From positions 1,240,001 to 1,304,000 of the forward strand of contig NZ_CP034910.1 in NCBI RefSeq assembly GCF_008932245.1: a stretch of DNA of 64,000 nt, read 5' to 3'. Origin of the DNA: Sinorhizobium alkalisoli. Its GTDB lineage: Bacteria; Pseudomonadota; Alphaproteobacteria; Rhizobiales; Rhizobiaceae. The position numbers and the translations under genes are program-made. The notes under the pieces were generated by a model. The model saw only the letters and a list, made by a program, of their open reading frames with translations, ran no database searches and was not told the DNA's origin. Every line of letters starts with the position of its first letter. The first letter of the stretch is position 1. This document shows, piece after piece, positions 25,869-33,444 of this stretch.

Positions 25869-26861
25869 ATGAACATATCGCGGCGTGCGTTTTGCGGCAT
25901 GGGTATGCTGGCTGCGGCAAGTCCCCTGAGCTTTCAGGCCATTGCAAATCCCTCCGCTCGCAAGGTGCGAGTGGGTGTCCTGAAGTTCGGTACGGTGAAC
26001 TGGGAACTCGACACCATCAAGCACCATCGGTTCGACGCGGCCAACGGGGTCGATGTTGACGTGGCCTATTTCGCCGGGGAAGACGCCACCAATGTCGCCA
26101 TGCTGGCAGGCGACCTCGACGTCATCGTTTCCGACTGGTTGTGGGTGTCGCGCCAGCGTTCGGAAGGCGAAGATCTTACGCTTGCGCCATACTCGACCGC
26201 TGTCGGGGCGGTGATGGTCCGGGAGGACGCTCCAATTCATGGCGTCCCGGATCTTGTGGGAAAGAAAGTTGGCGTGGCCGGTGGGGCACTCGACAAGAGC
26301 TGGCTTCTGATCCTGGGACTGGCGCAGCGGGACCACAAGATCGACCTTGCCAGGGAGGGCGAGATCGTCTTCGGCGCGCCGCCGCTGCTCTTTGAAAAGG
26401 CCCTCTCCGGCGAGCTCGATGCGGTCTTGAACTTCTGGCATTTCTGCGCACGGCTGGAAGCAAACGGCTTTCGTCGCCTGATCGGTGCCGACGATACGGC
26501 CAAGGCGCTCGGGGCGTCGGGACCGGTGTCGGCGCTCGGATACGTGTTCCATGAGAAGTGGGCGGATGAATACCGGGACGCGGCGATGGGTTTTGTCAAG
26601 GCCAGTGCCGCGGCCAAGAAGCTCTTGGGTGAATCCGATGCCGAATGGCGGCGCCTGGCCCCAATCATGCGAGCCGAAGGCAGGGAACTCGAGCTGCTGC
26701 GTGATCGCTACCGCGAAGGCATTCCCAAACGGCCCGTTGCCGAAGAGGAGAGCGATGCCGCCAAGCTGTACGACGTTCTCGCGGACTTGGGCGGTGCGAG
26801 ACTGGTCGGCGAGGCCCGGCAGATGGCTTCCGGGACTTTCTGGGCTGCACTGAATACATGA
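25869..26861 (+). CDS. NitT/TauT-type ABC transporter substrate-binding protein
   Basis: 330 residues with an N-terminal SRRAF plus hydrophobic stretch, possibly a Tat signal. The mature part is a type II periplasmic-binding fold (VRVGVLKFGTVNWELDTIKHH; AGDLDVIVSDWLWVSRQRSEGEDL). GGGAGGC precedes the start. I recall importers of this kind next to methanol/formaldehyde oxidation genes in rhizobia and methylotrophs. The downstream formaldehyde dehydrogenase remnant fits that, but the ligand is unknown. The stop overlaps the permease start as ATGA. Confidence 0.85.
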   Translation: MNISRRAFCGMGMLAAASPLSFQAIANPSARKVRVGVLKFGTVNWELDTIKHHRFDAANGVDVDVAYFAGEDATNVAMLAGDLDVIVSDWLWVSRQRSEGEDLTLAPYSTAVGAVMVREDAPIHGVPDLVGKKVGVAGGALDKSWLLILGLAQRDHKIDLAREGEIVFGAPPLLFEKALSGELDAVLNFWHFCARLEANGFRRLIGADDTAKALGASGPVSALGYVFHEKWADEYRDAAMGFVKASAAAKKLLGESDAEWRRLAPIMRAEGRELELLRDRYREGIPKRPVAEEESDAAKLYDVLADLGGARLVGEARQMASGTFWAALNT

Positions 26862-27682
26862 GAGCGGGATTCGGGCTGGGAAACCGAGACCTTGCAGTTC
26901 GGCGTGCAAGCACACTCGTTCGGGGTATCGGCCCCGTCCTGCCCATGGTCACGGTCGCGCTGTCGCTGGCCGCGCTCTGCCTCATCTGGAGTCTCGCGGC
27001 CGGGTTCTGGCCGAGCCGCGCGTTTCCGCCGCCGCTTGAGGTCTGGCGTGTGCTCCTCAGGGAGGCGGTGAGTGGCGAACTTGGTTATCACCTGGCGATG
27101 ACCCTCTGGCGGGTCGCGGCGGCCTATCTCGTTGCCATGATCCTTGGGTCGGTGATCGGTGTCCTGCTTGGTACGCATTGGCGAGCGGACGCCTTCTTCA
27201 GTCCGTGGCTGGTCCTCTTCCTCAATCTACCGGCACTTGTCGTGATCGTACTCGCCTATATCTGGTTCGGCCTGACGGAGGCCGCCGCGATCGGCGCCGT
27301 TGCCATCAACAAAATACCCACTGTGGTCGTCGCGATGCGCGAAGGTGCAAGGGCGCTCGATTTCAGATATGCCGAAATGGCGGCGGTCTTTCGGCTCGGT
27401 CCGCTCGACCGTCTCCGCCATATCCTGATGCCGCAGTTGCAGCCCTATTTCGCGGCTGCCTCCCGCTCCGGCATCGCACTGATCTGGAAGATCGTCCTCG
27501 TCGTCGAGTTGCTCGGCCGTTCCAGCGGCGTCGGCTTTCAGATCTATCTCTACTTCCAGATATTCGATGTCGCTGCCATCCTTGCCTATACCCTGGCTTT
27601 CGTGGCCATCATGCTGTTGATCGAACTCATTCTGGTACAGCCCTTTGAACGACATGCAACCCGCTGGCGTCGCCCCGCTTAA
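26858..27682 (+). CDS. NitT/TauT-type ABC transporter permease
   Basis: 274 residues with about six membrane segments. The cytoplasmic coupling loop is near INKIPTVVVAMREGARALDFRYAEMAAVF, as in SsuC/TauC. It overlaps both neighbours (4 bases upstream, 29 bases downstream), so the three subunits are translated together. Confidence 0.88.
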   Translation: MRAGFGLGNRDLAVRRASTLVRGIGPVLPMVTVALSLAALCLIWSLAAGFWPSRAFPPPLEVWRVLLREAVSGELGYHLAMTLWRVAAAYLVAMILGSVIGVLLGTHWRADAFFSPWLVLFLNLPALVVIVLAYIWFGLTEAAAIGAVAINKIPTVVVAMREGARALDFRYAEMAAVFRLGPLDRLRHILMPQLQPYFAAASRSGIALIWKIVLVVELLGRSSGVGFQIYLYFQIFDVAAILAYTLAFVAIMLLIELILVQPFERHATRWRRPA

Positions 27683-28391
27683 GGTCGACATTGCCGAGAA
27701 GACGTTCCGGTCTGCCGAGGGCGTCATGATCGACGTATTGCGTGAGCTTTCCTTCGAGGTGCGGCAGGGGGAGTTTGCCTGCTTGCTTGGCCCCTCGGGC
27801 TGCGGAAAGACCACGACTCTGCGAATTCTCATGGGTCTCGATCGGGAGTTTTCCGGTCGTTATCAGTTGCCGGAAGGCAGTTCTAAGCGCATTGCCGCGG
27901 TCTTCCAGGAGCCGGTGCTGCTCCCATGGCGGACGGTGGAGCAGAATGTCCGTCTTGCGCTTTCCCCGCGGTTCAGGGGCAAAGACCTCGACTCGCTGTT
28001 CGAAATCCTTGGCCTCTCCGCGATGCGGTCGTTCTATCCCTCGGAGCTTTCGCTTGGCCTTGCGCGCCGTGCCGCCCTGGCGCGGGCTTTTGCGACGGAA
28101 CCCTCGGTTCTATTTTTGGACGAACCGTTCGCCTCGCTCGACGAACGGACCGCCGACAGATTGCGCCGTCTTCTGATATCGGTATGGGCGGCTCGGCCAA
28201 CCACCGTCCTGATGGTGACTCACAATTTACGCGAGGCCCTCCTGCTTGCGGACCGCATCATCGTGCTGACACCGAGTCCGGCCCAGGTGCTCGGGGTGTT
28301 CGATCTGCGCCTCTCACGCGAATTTCGCGACACGCGAGCGCTCGATGATCTCATTCTGGATTTTCACAAGAGGTTTCCTATCTCAGTGTGA
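27654..28391 (+). CDS. NitT/TauT-type ABC transporter ATPase with variant signature
   Basis: 245 residues. Walker A GPSGCGKTT, Q-loop VFQEPVLLPWRTV, Walker B LFLDEPFASLDE, switch histidine in VTHNLREA. The ABC signature reads LSLGLARR instead of LSGGMRQR, an unusual change at the second and third glycines. Start at 27654 inside the permease gene; a TTG at 27645 is an alternative. Confidence 0.87.
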   Translation: MQPAGVAPLKVDIAEKTFRSAEGVMIDVLRELSFEVRQGEFACLLGPSGCGKTTTLRILMGLDREFSGRYQLPEGSSKRIAAVFQEPVLLPWRTVEQNVRLALSPRFRGKDLDSLFEILGLSAMRSFYPSELSLGLARRAALARAFATEPSVLFLDEPFASLDERTADRLRRLLISVWAARPTTVLMVTHNLREALLLADRIIVLTPSPAQVLGVFDLRLSREFRDTRALDDLILDFHKRFPISV

Positions 28392-28495
28392 TCGCGCCGC
28401 AAAGTCGCGAGCACCGCCCGGGGGCCAATGGCAGGGCACTCAAGCCGGAGCCCGATCTGACGATCGACCCATTCACCAGGGAGAATGGTGGTTAG
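28388..28495 (+). CDS. Possible 35-residue ORF coupled to the ABC ATPase
   Basis: GTG start inside the ATPase stop (GTGTGA); the product begins MIAPQSREHRPG and ends DPFTRENGG. It may be a real small protein or the first half of a frameshifted one, since the next small ORF overlaps its end. No family recognised. Confidence 0.25.
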   Translation: MIAPQSREHRPGANGRALKPEPDLTIDPFTRENGG

Positions 28496-28607
28496 CGCAC
28501 GACCTATCGGATCACGATGGGCGTGCGTCCCTCCGAACATCAACCCGCTCTTGCTCTCGTATGGTGTCCCGTTTCTCAACGAGCAGGGCGAGATGATCAC
28601 GGAGTGA
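28485..28607 (+). CDS. Possible 40-residue ORF between ABC genes and flhA remnant
   Basis: The start ATG follows CAGGGAGA at a suitable spacing. The product runs from MVVSARPIGSRWACVPP to LNEQGEMITE, with a balanced composition not typical of a random frame. It overlaps the preceding small ORF by 11 bases. No family recognised; it may be part of a decayed gene. Confidence 0.3.
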   Translation: MVVSARPIGSRWACVPPNINPLLLSYGVPFLNEQGEMITE

Positions 28608-28714
28608 CGTTCGGGTACCTGGCAGGTCATCTCTATCCGCGGACCGCCGCCCATTGGAGGTCTTGCAAAAGGACCCGTCCTGGACAGAGATGATGTTCAA
28701 GGGAGGATGGAGAT

Positions 28715-28950
28715 ATGGATGTGCGCGCCGCCGTGGCCGTTCAGGCCAGCAAACCTCTGGAAGTGATGACGGTGCAACTCGAAGGCCCTCGGGCCGGCGA
28801 GGTGCTCGTCGAGGTCAAGGCGACTGGCATCTGCCACACCGACGATTTCACCCTTCTCCGGGGCCGATCCGGAGGGGCTGTTTCCGGCCATCCTCGGCCA
28901 TGAGGGCGCCGGCATCGTCGTCGATGTCGGCAATGTTGGTTTCGGCGTCC
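28715..28950 (+). pseudogene. Truncated, frameshifted glutathione-dependent formaldehyde dehydrogenase
   Basis: The first 45 residues ([20 protein letters not shown] ... [13 protein letters not shown]) match the N-terminus of class III alcohol dehydrogenase / S-(hydroxymethyl)glutathione dehydrogenase (FlhA/AdhC), including the zinc-ligand cysteine in GICHTD. A frameshift near 28855 changes phase; the other frame continues [20 protein letters not shown]. Similarity ends about 28950, at the border of the LuxR gene, so about 85% of the enzyme is missing. Confidence 0.85.
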
Positions 28951-28955
28951 TTGGG

Positions 28956-29729
28956 CTAATCCGTCGCCAGACGATCGGGGAATAGGTCGTTGATCTTGTA
29001 GGCAACCTCGGTCCTGTTGCTCGCATTGATCCTCTTCATGATGTTGCGGATATGTACTTTGACCGTGCTTTCGCGCAGATTGAGTTCATGGGCGATCATC
29101 TTGTTCGCCTTGCCGCGGCGCAACGCCTCCGCTACCTCGACCTGACGATCGGTGAGTATGCCGGCATAGGGTCGTGCGGCCATGCCGCCCGGTTCGAACA
29201 GGTGACGCATCGCGAAGATGCTGCTGGCCGGTACAAAGATGCCGCCTGCCATGGAGAGCAGGATCGCCTCGAGACAGACATCGATGCTGACAGAGGAAGG
29301 GATGTAGCCCTTCGCACCATATTCCAGTGCCTTGACGACCTGGGTGAGTTCGTCGGTGTCGGTCAGCAGGATTACAGGAGCAGGCGCAAGTTCGGCGACG
29401 AGATTGCGGACTTCGCTTTCCACGTCGGGGTCTTCGAGCTGTCGTTCCGCGACGTTCAATAGCACTGCGCAGGGAGGCGGGCCGTCTTGCCGATGCCTTT
29501 CCCATTCCTCCGCCGAACTATACGTGAGCACATCGCGCTCCGGCTTCGCCGCGGAGATGTTCTGTGCCAGACACTCGCGCCTGAGTTCGCGCTTGTCGAT
29601 GATGACAAGCGGCCGGTCCGGCGGCCGACCGCCGGCGCCGTTTTTCGTAAATGCATCTGCGGCCCGCAATCTCAGAGGGCGAACAGATGCCGGATATTCG
29701 TTTCCATCCCCTGTGCCTGATGAGTTCAT
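28956..29729 (-). CDS. LuxR-type regulator with degenerate receiver domain (paralogue A)
   Basis: 257 residues. The receiver-like region (about 40-165) is followed by a LuxR helix-turn-helix ([51 protein letters not shown]). The position expected for the phosphoacceptor Asp is Asn92 (AVLLNVAE), and the conserved lysine after GYIP is replaced ([10 protein letters not shown]). It is thus unlikely to be switched by ordinary phosphorylation. The start at 29729 has GGGCAGGA. Divergent from a close paralogue. Confidence 0.87.
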   Translation of the reverse strand: MNSSGTGDGNEYPASVRPLRLRAADAFTKNGAGGRPPDRPLVIIDKRELRRECLAQNISAAKPERDVLTYSSAEEWERHRQDGPPPCAVLLNVAERQLEDPDVESEVRNLVAELAPAPVILLTDTDELTQVVKALEYGAKGYIPSSVSIDVCLEAILLSMAGGIFVPASSIFAMRHLFEPGGMAARPYAGILTDRQVEVAEALRRGKANKMIAHELNLRESTVKVHIRNIMKRINASNRTEVAYKINDLFPDRLATD

Positions 29730-30397
29730 CGTCCTGCCCTCAAGCACCTCACTTATGTGTTTACTCTGTCCTGGAGCTCCGACTTGCGTACCGATTGGAT
29801 CCGTAAGCAATTCAAAACCAAGATTCGAAAGGTACTATGATTAATCGCGTCATAGAACGACCAAATTGGGACGGTTGGAAAGGTATAAATGGCGTTTCTA
29901 TGTAATTGCGGAGTTCGTCTTTATTCTCTTCTGTACCTCGGATGTATGGTCATTGGTGGTATTTCCCCACTCTCTTGAGGTAGGCGATCAATGATTGCAT
30001 CGCACGCGGTGCGACACGGTGTGCCCACATGTCGATGCTCGCGCTCGGGTGCGTGGCGGACCGGCCGCGCCGAGGCAGCCGGATTGTGTGTTGCTGCCTT
30101 CGATAGCTCACCAGGCGCGGCGGGAGGATGGATGATCCGACGATTTTTTGACCTGCAGCGATATTTGCAGAGGCCACTTCATTTTTTGGTGAAGACCTAT
30201 TAGACTATCGATTGTAATTTTGCCAGTTTACCATCGTTCTGTTGTCGATTGCTCGGATAATAACCTGTAGCCTCACTCAAAGGTATTAATGAAAAAGAGT
30301 TATTATGAGTATTCGTCCTACAAGACGTGCCTGTTAGACATGAATTATTGATTTCTTTTTTCGCAGCGGCGACCATTTTTATCAGAGGGACAATGTG
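29730..30397. other. AT-rich divergent promoter region between LuxR paralogues
   Basis: 668 bases, clearly AT-richer than the genes, especially 29830-29950 and 30200-30390. It presumably holds both promoters. No convincing gene or named motif was seen. Confidence 0.4.
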
Positions 30398-31168
30398 ATG
30401 GCTTCATCGGTATCGACGTTCGAGAAAGTTTCGGTATTTGCGCGGGACCCGTCGGGAGTGCAAGGCGTATCGAGAGAGGATGCAGACGGCGGGGTTCAGG
30501 ACAAGGTCGGCAAACGAGCCCTCATTCTGCTCGATAGCAGGGCACTCGACCGCGAATGCCTCGCGAGGACACTGACCAATCATGGCCTGGGCATGGACGT
30601 GATCGCGTTCGGCTCGATCGAAGAATGGCGCGAAAAAAAAGATCGTTGCCCACCGACTGGAGCCGTCCTCCTCAATATGGGGGCGCGGAAGGTTACCGAG
30701 ATAAGCCCGGACATTTCTAAGCTCGCCTCGGAATTTCGTCCCCTTCCGGTCGTCGTCCTGTCGGACAATGACGACATCACCCAGATATTGAAAGTGCTCG
30801 AATCCGGCGCCCGGGGCTACATCCCCACGTCGGTTGGCGTCGAGGTCTGCATTGAAGCGATTGGGCTGGCGATCGCCGGGGGGACATTTGTTCCGGCGAG
30901 CAGCATTCTTGCCGTGCGCCATCTGATCGAGACGGGAAAGCCGGAGCCGGCGCCGCTCGCTGGCATGTTCACCCTGCGCCAGGCGGAAGTCGTGCAGGCT
31001 TTGCGCAAGGGCAAGGCCAACAAGATCATCGCCTATGAGCTCAACCTTCGCGAGAGCACGGTCAAGGTTCACATTCGTAACATCATGAAGAAGCTGAAGG
31101 CATCGAACCGGACCGAGGTGGCCTACAAGCTGAACGACCTGTTTGCAGGCGACGCCGGCTACCCGTGA
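30398..31168 (+). CDS. LuxR-type regulator with degenerate receiver domain (paralogue B)
   Basis: 256 residues, with the same domain order as the divergent gene at 28956. The two DNA-binding domains are nearly identical over [20 protein letters not shown] and the helices after it. The phosphoacceptor position is Asn93 (AVLLNMGA) and the later lysine is also lost (RGYIPTSV). GAGGGA precedes the ATG; a GTG three bases earlier is possible. Confidence 0.87.
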   Translation: MASSVSTFEKVSVFARDPSGVQGVSREDADGGVQDKVGKRALILLDSRALDRECLARTLTNHGLGMDVIAFGSIEEWREKKDRCPPTGAVLLNMGARKVTEISPDISKLASEFRPLPVVVLSDNDDITQILKVLESGARGYIPTSVGVEVCIEAIGLAIAGGTFVPASSILAVRHLIETGKPEPAPLAGMFTLRQAEVVQALRKGKANKIIAYELNLRESTVKVHIRNIMKKLKASNRTEVAYKLNDLFAGDAGYP

Positions 31169-31188
31169 GCACATGATCCCGCTGGAGC

Positions 31189-31250
31189 CGCGCGTCCGTT
31201 CAGACGCGCGAAGGTGTAGCACTTCGAATTGCTGCATGCCTATATCCTTC
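31189..31250 (+). repeat. Intergenic palindromic repeat, copy A (Sinorhizobium type)
   Basis: An 8-bp stem CGCGCGTC / GACGCGCG (31189-31210) is followed by GTGTAGCACTTCGAATTGCT and GCATG. I recall this arrangement as an abundant intergenic element in Sinorhizobium genomes. A diverged copy in reverse orientation lies at 46580-46650. Confidence 0.6.
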
Positions 31251-31359
31251 TGTGGTTGCCGCCCGTTGACACGCTTCACATGCCTTGGTGAAGGCAGCCC
31301 TTCGCCTTGGCTCATTGATTGTGAAAAAACGATGCGGCAACGTATCGACGAGCAGGCTG

Positions 31360-31629
31360 ATGAGAGTCTTCGAAAGATGCTCGAGGGCGGCAGAATTGCT
31401 CGAGCGACTGGGCGCGGTGCTCGACGCGATATATGCCGTCTACACCAAGGGCTGGACCGAGACTGGCGTGGCCGGGGCGTCTGAACTGGCGAAGGAGGCG
31501 ATCTGGCTGGGGCGGCGGAAAAGCTATGTGATCAATCTCAACATGGTGAAAAGGTCCGAAACGCGGACTTCACGCATTGCAAAATTCCGCGATCACATTC
31601 TCGCGGGAAAGGGCGCGTTGGAGCGGTGA
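31360..31629 (+). pseudogene. Remnant resembling an ECF sigma factor segment joined to a YdeI-like tail
   Basis: The peptide LLERLGAVLDAIYAVYTKGW plus ELAKEAIWLGRR resembles the middle of ECF sigma factors that carry a C-terminal extension (pattern RL.AVL..IY..FNEGY...A.EAIRLGR). Downstream, VKRSETRTSRIAKF recalls the C-terminus of YdeI/OmpD-associated proteins. Neither domain is complete, and the frame has no good start. A fused relic is the likely explanation. Confidence 0.35.
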
Positions 31630-31780
31630 ATCGAGTTGTCGAACGTCGGCGAACGGCGCGAACCGCCTTTCCGGTTCTTCGCTCTTAAATCGAGGTCGAT
31701 TTAAGGAAGCGTGCAGTAGCGATGGCTCGCTTTCCCTCTGCCAGCCGTTTGCGTAGAATTGCGGGCGGAGGTCCGTCAGC

Positions 31781-32935
31781 ATGAGCGCGACCAGACAGCG
31801 CCGACCAGCCGCGAGCCCCGAGGTGTGTGGCATCCGCCTCTTTCTGTGCGGCGACGTCATGACCGGGCGCGGGATCGACCAAGTGCTGCCTGCTCCATGC
31901 GGCCCGGCCATACATGAGACTTATCTCAGCTCTGCCTTCGACTATGTTCGTCTTGCGGAGTTGGCGCATGGCCAGATATCTTGGCCGGTCGAGCCCTCCT
32001 ACATCTGGGGCGTGGCGCTCGATGAATTCGAGCGCGCGCAACCGTGCTTCCGAATTGTCAATCTCGAGACGGCGGTCACCCACAGCATCGACCACGCTGC
32101 CAAGGGCATCAACTACCGGATGAGCCCGCAAAACGCTTCCTGTCTCGTGGCCGCCGGCATCGACTGCTGTGTGCTGGCGAACAATCACGTGTTGGACTGG
32201 GGACTTGCCGGCCTCTATGAGACATTGTCGGTGTTGCACGGTTTGCAGATTGGCACGGCCGGTGCCGGGCGCGACCGGACCGCGGCCGAAGCGCCAGCGG
32301 TCCTCGATGCCGGTGGCGATGGTCGCGTCCTTGTTTTTGCATTGGCGACGCCGACGAGCGGGACGCCTCGGGGCTGGGCAGCCGCACCGCGGAGGGCGGG
32401 AGTGAATTTTCTGCCGGACCTCGCCCCAGCGCGGGCACATGAGGTCGCGGCCAAGATCGTGGGCGTGAAACGGCCGGGCGACGTCGCGGTCCTGTCGCTC
32501 CACTGGGGACCTAATTGGGGCTATGAAGTATCCGCGGCCGAGCGGAAATTTGCACATGCGCTCATCGAAGAGGCTGACGTCTCGATCGTTTACGGACACT
32601 CTTCGCATCATCCCAGGCCGATCGAGGTCTATCGCAATCGGCTGATCCTCTACGGCTGCGGCGACTTCATCAACGACTATGAAGGAATTGCGGGCTATGT
32701 GGAGTTCAGGGGAGATCTACGACCGATGTATTTCGTTCGCATCGATCCCGTGTCCGGCGATCTGCTGGAGCTCGAGATCGTTCCGCTCCAGGCGCGTCGC
32801 TTCCGGCTCGTCTATCCGACGCCGCAGGACATCGAGTGGCTTATGGTGACGCTGGAGCGCGAAAGCCGGCCCTTTTCCACCGGTGTGGAGCGGCAGGACG
32901 ATGGCCGGATAGGTCTAGTCTGGCCGCGGGCTTAG
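31781..32935 (+). CDS. CapA family protein (metallophosphatase-like, poly-glutamate capsule type)
   Basis: 384 residues. Motifs of the PGA_cap family are in order: LFLCGDVMTGRGID, RIVNLETAVT, VLANNHVLDWG, VLSLHWGPNWG, and YGHSSHHPRPIEVYRNRLILYG plus GDFIND. These carry the metal-ligand residues of a calcineurin-like fold. No signal peptide is evident, unlike Bacillus CapA. The role in rhizobia is not established; cell-envelope or polymer metabolism is possible. The ribosome site GGAGG is present. Confidence 0.85.
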   Translation: MSATRQRRPAASPEVCGIRLFLCGDVMTGRGIDQVLPAPCGPAIHETYLSSAFDYVRLAELAHGQISWPVEPSYIWGVALDEFERAQPCFRIVNLETAVTHSIDHAAKGINYRMSPQNASCLVAAGIDCCVLANNHVLDWGLAGLYETLSVLHGLQIGTAGAGRDRTAAEAPAVLDAGGDGRVLVFALATPTSGTPRGWAAAPRRAGVNFLPDLAPARAHEVAAKIVGVKRPGDVAVLSLHWGPNWGYEVSAAERKFAHALIEEADVSIVYGHSSHHPRPIEVYRNRLILYGCGDFINDYEGIAGYVEFRGDLRPMYFVRIDPVSGDLLELEIVPLQARRFRLVYPTPQDIEWLMVTLERESRPFSTGVERQDDGRIGLVWPRA

Positions 32936-33137
32936 CAATATAGCCCAAAATCATGAGCCTTGCGGACTCCGATGGGTTAGAGCGGGATGCAATGAAATCC
33001 GTATAATATCGCTGCCTGCCAAAGGGGCGGTCTTGTCGCCTTTCCTCTCGTGGATTCGATCGCACAAGGCGGGCATCGGATCGGCGACAATCGGCATGTC
33101 CTCAGACAGATGCGGCTCGTGTTCGAAAGGGCCCGTC

Positions 33138-33350
33138 ATGAAGACCTTTTTCACAGCAGTTCTTGCATGCGCGGTCACGGCAGGATGTATGGAGAGCAGT
33201 CGATATGTCAGCCTGTCCGGCTATGCCTACCAGACCGACCCGACCTGCATACGTCGGCAGCCGCCCTGGAAATTCGATCCGCGTTGCGACGAGCCAATAC
33301 TGGGTTTCTCGGGTTTCACGCCACCTCCCACCTTCGGGAACGGGTTTTGA
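33138..33350 (+). CDS. Small lipoprotein
   Basis: 70 residues. The signal MKTFFTAVLACAVTAGC ends in a lipobox (VTAGC), followed by a short Cys- and Pro-containing domain (DPTCIRRQPPWKFDPRCDEP). AAAGGG precedes the ATG. Probably membrane-anchored. Its two remaining cysteines could form a disulfide. Function unknown. Confidence 0.65.
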   Translation: MKTFFTAVLACAVTAGCMESSRYVSLSGYAYQTDPTCIRRQPPWKFDPRCDEPILGFSGFTPPPTFGNGF

Positions 33351-33444
33351 TCCGTCGTGCGGACGGCGCGGATCAGAGTAGTGACGTTCGAACCGTGATG
33401 CCTTGTGAAGACGATCGGGTCGCAATGCGCTATGGTACTTGCCC

